Source of the DNA: Kocuria massiliensis
GTDB taxonomy: Bacteria > Actinomycetota > Actinomycetes > Actinomycetales > Micrococcaceae
Reading direction: 5' to 3'
DNA: 64,000 nucleotides
NCBI RefSeq assembly: GCF_900169715.1
Contig: NZ_LT835160.1
Span: 372,001-436,000, forward strand
The translations under genes and the position numbers were made by a program. The notes below the pieces were generated by a model. It saw only the letters and a program-made list of their open reading frames with translations. It did not search any database and was not told where the DNA came from. This document shows, piece after piece, positions 15,987 to 23,320 of the stretch; position 1 is the first letter of the stretch; each line of letters starts with the position of its first letter.

Positions 15987-17156
15987 ATGCGTCCTCGAGA
16001 CCCGCATCAACCTCATCGTGTTGCCAGCCCCCTAGAACTGTTCTTTGACCTGGTCTTCGTCGTCGCAGTCTCTTTCTCCTCTCAGGGGCTACACCACATG
16101 GAAGCTGACGGTCAGGTAGCCGCAGGATTACTTGGCTACTTCATGGTCTTTTTCGCCATTTGGTGGGCCTGGATGAACTTCACCTGGTTTGCCACCTCGT
16201 TCGACAACGACGACTGGCTTTACCGCGCCATGACGGTACTCCAAATGGCTGGCGCCCTCATCGTGGCCGCCGGAAGCACGAAGGCCTTGGAGGAACACGA
16301 TTTCGCACTCGTGACCATTGGCTATGTGATCATGCGGTTAGCCCTCGTGGCTCAGTGGATACGCGCCGGACTTCACAACCGCGACCTCCGACGTACAACT
16401 TTTCGATATGCCGCTGCAATCAGTGCGGTGCAAATTGCATGGGTTGTGCGTTTATTCCTCCCCGAGGGGGTGGGGTTCGTCTGCTTTTTCGTCCTCGTTG
16501 TGGCAGAAGTCGCCGTCCCGATGTGGGCCGAACGCCATGGCACCACACCATGGCACGCCCATCACCTCACCGAACGCTACGGCTCGTTCACACTCATTTT
16601 GCTGGGCGAGTCGATTCTGGCATCAGCCACCGCCATTGTTGACACCCTCGGTTCAGGTCACCACCTCGTTGAAATGCTGGCAATTTCGGCAGCTGGCCTC
16701 ATCATCGCGGCCGGAATGTGGTGGATCTATTTTTCACGCGAGCAACACCACCACATCAAAACCTTGAAGTCTTCCCTGGTATTTGGCTACTTCCACTACC
16801 TCATCTTCGCCGCAGCAGGCGCATTCTCAGCAGGAATCGAAGTCACCGTGGATTCCGTTACCGGGGAGGCGCACCTTCAGCACATCGTCAGTGCACTCAC
16901 TCTTACGGGGCCCGTTGCGGTTTTCATCATCGGGATCTGGTGGCTCACTCTTCGCCACACACTCACGTCGAAGGCCTCTAGCCTTGTGCTCACTGGTGTG
17001 GCACTAATTCTCGCCGGTTCACTATTGCCGGGGATCTTCCCTGTATTCATTGGTGCCCTGGGAGTCGCGGTAGCGGTCATTGCCACGGAGATGCCTTCTC
17101 CGGAAGGCGGACGAGATTCCGCAAAGATAGAGAAAAGCAGTAATTCGGCACCGTAA
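15987..17156 (+). CDS. ltrA: Low temperature requirement protein A (LtrA) family
   Basis: A 389-residue membrane protein with about ten helices. It opens RPRDPHQPHRVASPLELFFDLVFVVAVS, the family signature, and contains WWAWMNFTWFATSFDNDDW and MWAERHGTTPWHAHHLTERYGSFTLILLGES, also typical. LtrA was named from Listeria growth at low temperature; the molecular function is unknown. An in-frame TTG at 15954 would add 11 residues; I chose the ATG because the family begins close to RPRDP. Confidence 0.9.
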   Translation: MRPRDPHQPHRVASPLELFFDLVFVVAVSFSSQGLHHMEADGQVAAGLLGYFMVFFAIWWAWMNFTWFATSFDNDDWLYRAMTVLQMAGALIVAAGSTKALEEHDFALVTIGYVIMRLALVAQWIRAGLHNRDLRRTTFRYAAAISAVQIAWVVRLFLPEGVGFVCFFVLVVAEVAVPMWAERHGTTPWHAHHLTERYGSFTLILLGESILASATAIVDTLGSGHHLVEMLAISAAGLIIAAGMWWIYFSREQHHHIKTLKSSLVFGYFHYLIFAAAGAFSAGIEVTVDSVTGEAHLQHIVSALTLTGPVAVFIIGIWWLTLRHTLTSKASSLVLTGVALILAGSLLPGIFPVFIGALGVAVAVIATEMPSPEGGRDSAKIEKSSNSAP

Positions 17157-17231
17157 ACACGCGGACGGTATTCGACTCAGGTAGCCGTTCCATTCCGCGT
17201 ATCGCATTGCGGCTCGAGCGCTAATCCTCTG

Positions 17232-17239
17232 GGATTCGT
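17232..17239 (+). repeat. Left 8-bp target-site duplication of the ISL3 element
   Basis: GGATTCGT lies immediately left of the left inverted repeat, and the same eight bases follow the right inverted repeat at 18675-18682. Confidence 0.9.
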
Positions 17240-18674
17240 GGCTCTTCACAGATGAGGGTGTAGCTGTGGTGCGACCTGGGGCGGCGCGTCGGTGTCGGGG
17301 TGAGGGTCGAGGTCTTCCGATGATGGGAGTTCTCACACAACCCGTCCGGAAGACCTCGACGTGCCTGACGCTACCTTCACGCGCCCTGACCTGACTACCT
17401 TCACCCGCCTCGACGGCCTCGGTCTGGAGGTCACCGGCCAGCTGCTCGAGCCTGACCGGTCCGTGCTGGCGTGCCGGGTCGTGGAGCCGGACGACTGGTG
17501 CAGGCGGTGCGGCTGCCAGGGCGTGCCCCGTGACACGGTGAGCAGGGAGTTGGCGCACGAGCCGTTCGGGTGGCGCCCTACCACGCTGGTGCTCACCGTG
17601 CGCCGCTACCGCTGCAAGGAGTGCTCGCACGTGTGGCGTCAGGACACCACCGCTGCGGCGCCGCCGCGGGCCAAGATCTCCCGCGCCGGCCTGCGGTGGG
17701 GTCTGGTCGGGATCGTCGTCGGCCACCTGTCGATGGCCCGAGTTGCCGAAGGACTGGGCGTGGCGTGGAACACCGCCAACGACGCGGTCCTGGCTGAGGG
17801 CCGGCGTCTGCTCATCGAGGACCCGACCCGCCTGGACGGTGTCAAGGTCGTCGGGGTCGATGAGCACGTGTGGCGGCACACCCGGCGCGGTGACAAGTAC
17901 GTCACCGTGATCATCGACCTCACCCCGGTCCGGGACGGCACCGGGCCCTCACGCCTGCTGGACGTGGTCGAAGGTCGGTCGAAGAAGGCGTTCAAGGACT
18001 GGCTGGCCGAGCGGGACCAGGCTTGGCGCGATGGGATCGAGGTCGTGGCCATGGATGGGTTCGCGGGCTTCAAGACCGCCACCACCGAGGAGCTGCCGGA
18101 CGCCGTCACGGTTATGGATCCCTTCCACGTCATCCGGTTGGCCGGGGACGCTCTCGATGAGTGCCGCCGCCGAGTCCAGCAGGAACTGCACGGACACCGC
18201 GGACGCAAGGGCGACCCGCTCTACACCGCGCGGCGGACCCTGCACACCGGGGCTGACCTGCTCACCGACCGCCAGCACGAGCGCCTTGACAAGCTCTTCG
18301 CTGGGGACCGGCACGTGCAAGTCGAGTGCACCTGGGGGATCTACCAGCGCATGATCTCCGCCTACCGTCACCCCGACCGGGCAGCCGGCCGCGTCGAGAT
18401 GAGCTCCGTGATCGACGCCCTCGCCGACAGTGTGCCTGAGGCGTTGGTAGAACTGCGCAAGCTCGGCCGCACCCTGACCAGACGCGCCTGCGACGTCCTG
18501 GCCTACTTCGACCGGCCGCGCACGAGCAACGGACCTACCGAAGCCGTGAACGGTCGCCTCGAGCACCTGCGTGGCCTGGCCCTCGGCTTCCGCAACCTCA
18601 CCAACTACATCGCCCGCGCACTCCTCGAAGCCGGCGGATTCAGACCACACCTACACCCCGAATTGTGAAGAGCC
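17240..18674 (+). mobile_element. Complete ISL3-family insertion sequence
   Basis: The 1435-bp element has terminal inverted repeats. The left end begins GGCTCTTCACA followed by GGGTGTAGCTGTGGT after five bases. The right end is the complement of GGCTCTTCACA followed by GGGTGTAGGTGTGGT after five bases. One intact transposase gene fills it. A perfect 8-bp duplication (GGATTCGT) flanks it, the size expected for ISL3 elements. This indicates a recent, possibly active insertion. It landed between ltrA and a small peptide gene without breaking a visible gene. Confidence 0.95.
17361..18668 (+). CDS. ISL3-family transposase
   Basis: A 435-residue transposase. An N-terminal zinc-binding part (WCRRCGCQGV and RYRCKECSHVWRQ, about residues 45-95) precedes a helix-turn-helix and the DDE catalytic core: VVGVDEHVW (first Asp), VVAMDGFAGF with AVTVMDPFHVIRLA (second), and SNGPTEAVNGRLEHLRGLALGFRN near the end (Glu). 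Full length, no frameshift. Codon use is more GC-rich than in the neighbouring genes, as expected for a newcomer. Confidence 0.97.
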   Translation: MPDATFTRPDLTTFTRLDGLGLEVTGQLLEPDRSVLACRVVEPDDWCRRCGCQGVPRDTVSRELAHEPFGWRPTTLVLTVRRYRCKECSHVWRQDTTAAAPPRAKISRAGLRWGLVGIVVGHLSMARVAEGLGVAWNTANDAVLAEGRRLLIEDPTRLDGVKVVGVDEHVWRHTRRGDKYVTVIIDLTPVRDGTGPSRLLDVVEGRSKKAFKDWLAERDQAWRDGIEVVAMDGFAGFKTATTEELPDAVTVMDPFHVIRLAGDALDECRRRVQQELHGHRGRKGDPLYTARRTLHTGADLLTDRQHERLDKLFAGDRHVQVECTWGIYQRMISAYRHPDRAAGRVEMSSVIDALADSVPEALVELRKLGRTLTRRACDVLAYFDRPRTSNGPTEAVNGRLEHLRGLALGFRNLTNYIARALLEAGGFRPHLHPEL

Positions 18675-18682
18675 GGATTCGT
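18675..18682 (+). repeat. Right 8-bp target-site duplication of the ISL3 element
   Basis: GGATTCGT, identical to the eight bases at 17232-17239. Confidence 0.9.
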
Positions 18683-18727
18683 CGTTGGTCGCAAGCCCCA
18701 GGAAGCCGCGTTGCTCCCCCGAAAATT

Positions 18728-18765
18728 GCAACGGCGTGCTCCCCTAAGGGGGTGCACGCCGTTGC
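18728..18765 (-). terminator. Terminator of the small peptide gene
   Basis: GCAACGGCGTGC and GCACGCCGTTGC form a perfect 12-bp stem, extended by CCCC/GGGG. On the minus strand it is followed by AATTTTC. It lies 28 bases after the peptide stop codon, so it closes a monocistronic unit. Confidence 0.85.
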
Positions 18766-18792
18766 TGACGCTATCAAGCGATGGATAAGCGC

Positions 18793-18879
18793 TTAGAGAA
18801 TGCCAAACCAGCGCAGGACGTCGAGCACTCCTTCAACGATCTTCAGTCCGGCATCAATGAGACCTTGGATGTCCATCAT
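18793..18879 (-). CDS. 28-residue amphipathic peptide, modulin-like
   Basis: The unit has an ATG-ATG start with AAGGG 5 bases upstream, 28 codons, TAA and a strong terminator. The peptide begins MMDIQGLIDAGLKIV and ends VLRWFGIL. Charged residues (D3, D9, K13, E16, D20, R23) recur every three to six positions, so a helix would carry one charged face and one Ile/Leu/Val/Trp/Phe face; net charge is about -2. There is no leader or signal peptide. This resembles staphylococcal delta-toxin and phenol-soluble modulins in size and pattern, or leaderless bacteriocins. The family is not recognised by sequence. It is too short for ordinary gene callers, and sits beside the ISL3 insertion in AT-rich DNA. 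Confidence 0.7.
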   Translation of the reverse strand: MMDIQGLIDAGLKIVEGVLDVLRWFGIL

Positions 18880-18988
18880 CTATCCCTTCAAGAGTATTAG
18901 TGGTTTTGTCGAGTCGACTGTTCGCTCGCGAGCATAGATTACCGAAACATCTTGTTTTAAATCAATAGTTTATTTTTCTGAGATTCGG

Positions 18989-19016
18989 TATTTATAATGT
19001 GAAGTACTGACGTCAA
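18989..19016 (-). promoter_or_regulatory. Putative promoter for the small peptide gene
   Basis: On the minus strand TTGACG (19011-19016) is followed after 16 bases by TAAATA (18989-18994), in AT-rich DNA. It would give the peptide gene a leader of roughly 100 bases. Confidence 0.4.
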
Positions 19017-19164
19017 TAATTCATCAGGTATTTATTTTACCGATCAATAATTACACACCAGTTTGGTCAACCTCGTGCCACACGCACAGCAAAGGGGCCG
19101 GACCGGATCCGCTCGACCCCGACCAGCCCCTCCACGGAGCAATCGTTAACCCGTCAGTGCTGAA

Positions 19165-19473
19165 TTAATGCTCGTCGTAGTGCTCTCCGTGCTGGGCATG
19201 CAGGTGTCCGTCGTGGAGATAATCCGTGTGATCCCCGTGCTGCACGCTCTCGTGTCCACAGTTTGCACCGTGCTCATGATCGGCGACGGTGTGTTCAGCG
19301 TGGCGCTCAGGGGACGAACCATGCTCGTCGTAGTGATCGCCGTCGAGAGCGTGGAGGTGACCATCATGGACGTAATCGGTGTGATCACCATGCTGGATGC
19401 TTTCATGCCCGCAATCGGGGCCATGCTGATGATCGGCAACGGTGTGTTCGGCTACGGAATGATGGGTGCTCAT
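19165..19473 (-). CDS. Possible nested start: free His-rich metal-binding protein
   Basis: At the junction between the repressor and the His-rich tail, GGAGT lies 6 bases before an in-frame ATG (MSTHHSVAEH...). Ribosomes could start here and make the 102-residue His-rich protein alone. It would be a zinc buffer or chaperone sharing the sequence of the fusion C-terminus. The alternative is that the site is a relic of two formerly separate genes now joined by loss of a stop codon. Confidence 0.45.
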   Translation of the reverse strand: MSTHHSVAEHTVADHQHGPDCGHESIQHGDHTDYVHDGHLHALDGDHYDEHGSSPERHAEHTVADHEHGANCGHESVQHGDHTDYLHDGHLHAQHGEHYDEH

Positions 19474-19773
19474 GGTGGACTCCTTCAGTTCATCGTTCTC
19501 AAGGGAATGGGCACGGGCATGGGCAAAGAGTCGACCGACGTAACCGTCGGCCAGGCTATATGTGCGGTGCTTTCCGGAGCGTTCCACCGTCACCAGCCCA
19601 GCCGCTCGCAGAACCCGCAGATGCTGAGAGACGAGGGGCTGAGACATACTCGTCGCTGAGGCCAAGGAATTCACACTCCGTGGACCTCCTTGAAGGTGGC
19701 ACAACAGCAGAAGGCGCGACTGGTTACCCAACGTCTTGAACAGCTCCGCCGCGTCACTCAGCTCGTTGCACAT
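19165..19773 (-). CDS. ArsR-family metalloregulator fused to duplicated His-rich tail
   Basis: About 202 residues. The first 100 are an ArsR/SmtB winged helix (ELFKTLGNQSRLLLLCHL, then SMSQPLVSQHLRVLRAAGLV). From MSTHHS onward the protein is a histidine-rich tail of two near-identical units: AEHTVADHQHGPDCGHESIQ, HGDHTDYVHDGHLHA, then DHYDEH. Each has about ten histidines and one cysteine. The His-rich unit is usually, as I recall, a separate small protein next to such regulators. Zinc sensing is the likely role. I chose the ATG at 19773 (GAGGG 8 bases upstream); the frame is open to 19815, but that start would lie inside a palindrome. Confidence 0.85.
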   Translation of the reverse strand: MCNELSDAAELFKTLGNQSRLLLLCHLQGGPRSVNSLASATSMSQPLVSQHLRVLRAAGLVTVERSGKHRTYSLADGYVGRLFAHARAHSLENDELKESTMSTHHSVAEHTVADHQHGPDCGHESIQHGDHTDYVHDGHLHALDGDHYDEHGSSPERHAEHTVADHEHGANCGHESVQHGDHTDYLHDGHLHAQHGEHYDEH

Positions 19774-19805
19774 GCCCATAACCCTCAAGATAGTCAACAC
19801 ATAGT

Positions 19806-19819
19806 CATATTGCAATATG
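19806..19819. promoter_or_regulatory. Perfect 14-bp palindrome, putative metalloregulator operator
   Basis: CATATTGCAATATG is its own reverse complement and lies 33 bases upstream of the chosen start of the ArsR-His gene. It fits autoregulation by that repressor. Confidence 0.55.
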
Positions 19820-20195
19820 CTAATTTGTCTTGATTCGCCGGTTCGACCGGCTTCCCAGCCCCCGCGATGGGCAAGGACCCAGCCAAGGTAAACGCGACCG
19901 CGTGCGCCACAGGCTTCAGATTTCGCTCAAGCACCCGAAAAATCTGACCGCGTGGCGAGTAGCACCCAGGCGAAAACCATCTGCGATCCCCTGGAACGCA
20001 AGTTCCACTCCACACTCTTTACCTCTCGTCCCTCAAACGACGGCACCTAGCGTGCCGAGCATCGGTGGCTACTTGACCATCGAGTCTATTTCACCCAGGA
20101 GAAGGCACACTGGCTAGAGCAATCAGACCCAAAGGGGGGCGGGATCGGCAATTACGGAATAGGGAACCGAAGAAGTTTCCGTTCCGCCATGACCG
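19820..20195. other. 376 bases without a gene
   Basis: No frame with a ribosome site or recognisable protein was seen on either strand. It separates two minus-strand genes. Confidence 0.5.
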
Positions 20196-20444
20196 TCAAT
20201 GAGAGGTCTTAATTCTCTTAACGTGTGCCGGACAGCTATGAGATTCCCAGGGGAAGCTCCAGCCGAATTGCCGCCAGACCTGGCCACTCGAGTCGGTCCA
20301 AGAAAATTGCCAGTCAATGCCGAATTTGGCTATGCACGCGTGAGGGTTGAACTCTGCCCGTGCGGGCGCCGTCCCCACGGTCAATGATCCAGCCACAAAT
20401 ACGGCAGCCATGGCAAGCGTCGAGAGTTGTCGCTTGAATGTCAT
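20196..20444 (-). CDS. Small secreted protein, Trp-rich
   Basis: An 82-residue precursor with a standard signal peptide (KRQLSTLAMAAVFVAGSLTV, cleavage after APARA). The mature part, about 52 residues, contains two cysteines (HACIAK and HSCPAH), three to four tryptophans (IDWQFSWTDSSGQVWRQFGW) and a basic end (HVKRIKTSH). GGGGGAT directly precedes the ATG. Size and composition would suit a secreted bacteriocin or inhibitor, but no family was recognised and no transporter or immunity gene is adjacent. Confidence 0.65.
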   Translation of the reverse strand: MTFKRQLSTLAMAAVFVAGSLTVGTAPARAEFNPHACIAKFGIDWQFSWTDSSGQVWRQFGWSFPWESHSCPAHVKRIKTSH

Positions 20445-20733
20445 ATTATCCCCCTGTGTCTTGGATCACTAATACTGGAATCATACGAAAAATCAAGCCA
20501 CCGGGCAACAGAAACTAGCACAATCTCGGAGTTCTTGATTCTCGAGCTGGAACTCATGACGAGACCTCGGACTCAAGCAATCATGAGCTGTTGGCCCATC
20601 AACTTTTTCAGCCATTCAGCTGGGCAAGCATTTAACTGTCACCCGCAACGGGGAGTCGCGGAAGCGCAACCATCCACCCTGAGAGGCCCTTGAGTAGAGG
20701 ATACAAAACACAACGGCTACCCCCTCGGGCCAA

Positions 20734-21444
20734 TCACCCGGGGAGCATCCGTCGTAGCCCATAAGCGATATCCAACAGCTTCCTGGTAACGCGTTGTTCC
20801 CGCCCGAACCGGGAGAGGTAGGTGTTCGGCTGGTTCGCGAAATACCATCGCTCCTCTTCGCGCCCCATCGCGAGGAATTTCGGAGCGCCCGAGGTGACGG
20901 ACACGTCAGCGTCGATGCGGATATTTCTCAGGGTCCAATTTCGCAGAGTTTGGGAGTAGAAGATCCAATCATCCCCATAAAACACTTTGAGATTTTCGGG
21001 GATGTGCACGTAATTCCGGGTAGGCATGGCCATGGCCATGCCGAAAGCTATTCCTCGCTTATAAGCGGGACTGGCCGGCACGAACTTTCGGATTCCGCCC
21101 GGCGACTCGGTTACGTGATCCTTATTCAGCCCGACCATGCCCACTCGCCCTGTGCGCAACAGCCAGGCCGCCCGGCTGAAAAAGTCTCTGCCGAGGACGA
21201 CGTCGTCGTTGAGGATCGCTAACCAGGGGAACCGCGCCTGTTCTGCACCCAGGTTCCATGCCGGGTTGACGAAGATGTTTTCGGACTGGTTGAGGATGCG
21301 GACCTTCTGGCTCGCAAATTCCAGCGGCTCCGGAGCGTTATTGATGACGAGGATTTCTCCCACAAGATCGACGGAATCCAGGCTGCTAATTAATCTTCCC
21401 AATTTTGGTGATTTTTGCAGAGTAGGAATGACGACACTAAACAT
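20734..21444 (-). CDS. Family 2 glycosyltransferase
   Basis: A 236-residue GT-A fold enzyme. FSVVIPTLQKSPKLGRLISSL is the nucleotide-sugar-binding start, EILVINNAPEP follows, and LAILNDDVVLG carries the metal-binding DD motif. FYGDDWIFYSQ lies where the acceptor or catalytic acid motif is expected. The frame is open upstream to 21528, but the family begins at the Met of 21444. It stands alone, so the acceptor is unknown; cell-surface glycan is likely for the family. Confidence 0.8.
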   Translation of the reverse strand: MFSVVIPTLQKSPKLGRLISSLDSVDLVGEILVINNAPEPLEFASQKVRILNQSENIFVNPAWNLGAEQARFPWLAILNDDVVLGRDFFSRAAWLLRTGRVGMVGLNKDHVTESPGGIRKFVPASPAYKRGIAFGMAMAMPTRNYVHIPENLKVFYGDDWIFYSQTLRNWTLRNIRIDADVSVTSGAPKFLAMGREEERWYFANQPNTYLSRFGREQRVTRKLLDIAYGLRRMLPG

Positions 21445-21583
21445 CGGGCGGCCCCTGGTTAAGGTTTTAGGTGAGGCTTCTGCCTCGTGACACATAGTAG
21501 CCGGAAGGAACCTCTTATTCCCGGCCACCTAGATCCGGGCATCGTCCAGCTTCCAAACGTGCCCGCTGTGACACACTCATTCC

Positions 21584-22180
21584 ATGAAGCTCGCCGAAAT
21601 CCACCCGCCACAAACTCCTGCGGCCCGGGCGGCCCGGGAATTGGCCGCCGAATATCATTCCGAGGCCATGCTGAATCACACGATGCGTTCCTGGCTGTGG
21701 GCCGAAGGGATTGCCGCCGAGAGAAACCTCCCCGGGGTCGACCACGAGCTTCTGTACGTTGCCGCGCTCCTTCACGACCTAGGTACTGTGCCGGAATTCG
21801 ACAATCACACGCTGTCCTACGAAGAAGCGGCCGGCCACGTCGGCAAGGCCCTCACCGCGGGCGCCGGGTGGGAACCCGCGCGGCGCGAGCGTGTCGCTGA
21901 GGTGATCATCCGACACAATTGGACCAGCGTGGACCCGGAATTCGACCTGGAGGGGCACCTCCTGGAACTCGCGACCGGCCTAGACATTACCGGCGCCAAC
22001 ATCGAGGCCCTGCCACAGGTCTTCCTGCACGAAGTCATCGAAACGTATCCACGCGGCTCACTCGCCGATGAATTCAGCGCCTGCGTCACCGACCAAGCCC
22101 GCAGAAAACCAGCCACTGCGGCCGGGCGACTGGTCAACAATGGGCTGGTGGAAAGGATGAGGCGGCACCCGCTCGAGTAA
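21584..22180 (+). CDS. HD-domain hydrolase
   Basis: A 198-residue HD-superfamily protein. Metal-binding residues are visible at HTMRSW, the HD pair in LLHDLG (about residues 65-66), a further His near HVGKAL and IIRHNW. The order resembles cyanamide-hydratase-like or generic HD phosphohydrolases. It is flanked by convergent or unrelated genes; substrate unknown. Confidence 0.85.
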   Translation: MKLAEIHPPQTPAARAARELAAEYHSEAMLNHTMRSWLWAEGIAAERNLPGVDHELLYVAALLHDLGTVPEFDNHTLSYEEAAGHVGKALTAGAGWEPARRERVAEVIIRHNWTSVDPEFDLEGHLLELATGLDITGANIEALPQVFLHEVIETYPRGSLADEFSACVTDQARRKPATAAGRLVNNGLVERMRRHPLE

Positions 22181-22227
22181 CTTACCCCGAGACGAGCGCC
22201 GCCTTCCCAAATCGGTGACACTATCCC

Positions 22228-23133
22228 CTACGGAGAAACCATCCCACCGTTAACGTTCAAGGTTTCCCCCATGACGTAGCTCGACTCGGCGGACGCGAGA
22301 AATACGTACGCGGGGGCAAGTTCGGTGGGTTGTCCGGCACGACCCAAGGGCGTGTTGTGGCCGAATGACGGCAAGGCTTCCTGGGGTTGCCCCTCGCTCA
22401 CCTGCAACGGCGTCCAGATCGGTCCCGGTGCGACGGCGTTGACCCGGATGCCACGCGGGGCCAGATCCTGCGCCAGCCCCTTGGAAAAGTTATTGATGGC
22501 CGCCTTGGTGGACGCGTAGTGCATGATGTGCGTCGACGGATCATAGGCCTGAATTGAGGTCGAATTAACAATTGCCGATCCGGCGGGCAGGTATTTCAAC
22601 GCTTGGCGGGTAATACGGAACATGGCCAAGATGTTGACGTCGAAGGTCTTTTCCAGCTCGTCGTCGCTCAAATTCTCCAGACCATCGGTGATGACCTGTT
22701 TACCGGCGTTGTTGACGAGGATATCTAGGCCATCGAGTGCCTCGTGCGCCTGGTCTACGAGGGTCGTGCAGAATTCGCGGTCCATAAGATCACCGGGGAT
22801 CAGGCAGACCTTTCGTCCTTCCTGTTCCAGGAGGTTCTTGATGTACTGCGCATCCTCTTCCTCGGCGGGCAGGTAATTCATGGCGATGTCGGCGCCTTCC
22901 CGTGAGAAGGCAATCGCTACCGCTGCGCCAATTCCGGAATCCGCACCCGTAATGAGCGCCTTGCGCCCTTCGAGCCGGCCGGTTCCCCGATAGGTCTTTT
23001 CACCGCGATCCGCGCTTGGCTCAAGGTGGGCGTCCAGACCGGGCTCCGGCTGCTTCTGCCGGGGCGGTTCGATTTTCGGGTACCGCGTGACGGGGTTCTG
23101 GAATGTCAGCTGATCGGCCGATTGAGTCATCAT
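22228..23133 (-). CDS. SDR oxidoreductase (YghA / general-stress-39 type)
   Basis: A 301-residue SDR with an N-terminal extension (residues 1-50, rich in Pro and Gln) typical of the YghA/GSP39 subgroup. Cofactor motif ALITGADSGIGAAVAIAFSR, NNAGKQ, serine in STSIQAYD and YASTK follow in order, so the catalytic set is complete. GGAG precedes the start. Related proteins reduce aldehydes or sugars with NADPH; the substrate here is unknown. Confidence 0.9.
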   Translation of the reverse strand: MMTQSADQLTFQNPVTRYPKIEPPRQKQPEPGLDAHLEPSADRGEKTYRGTGRLEGRKALITGADSGIGAAVAIAFSREGADIAMNYLPAEEEDAQYIKNLLEQEGRKVCLIPGDLMDREFCTTLVDQAHEALDGLDILVNNAGKQVITDGLENLSDDELEKTFDVNILAMFRITRQALKYLPAGSAIVNSTSIQAYDPSTHIMHYASTKAAINNFSKGLAQDLAPRGIRVNAVAPGPIWTPLQVSEGQPQEALPSFGHNTPLGRAGQPTELAPAYVFLASAESSYVMGETLNVNGGMVSP

Positions 23134-23320
23134 GATCTCCTTTGAGGGATTATCGAAAACTGCGTTGGCTCACTCCCCAATCTAGAGCTGGAACACGGGT
23201 CTCACGAGGATCGACAGCTCTCGGCTTAAACCCGGAAATTCTGCTTGGAACTCCCCCGGACGAGTGAGACGGCGTCTCGGCTTAACCGCCCACGACGCGT
23301 CGCGCGAGTCGTGGGCCATA

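Noticed and set aside
19794-20015. 73-codon minus-strand frame upstream of the ArsR-His gene
   Set aside because: No ribosome site or recognisable domain, and it overlaps the putative operator palindrome.
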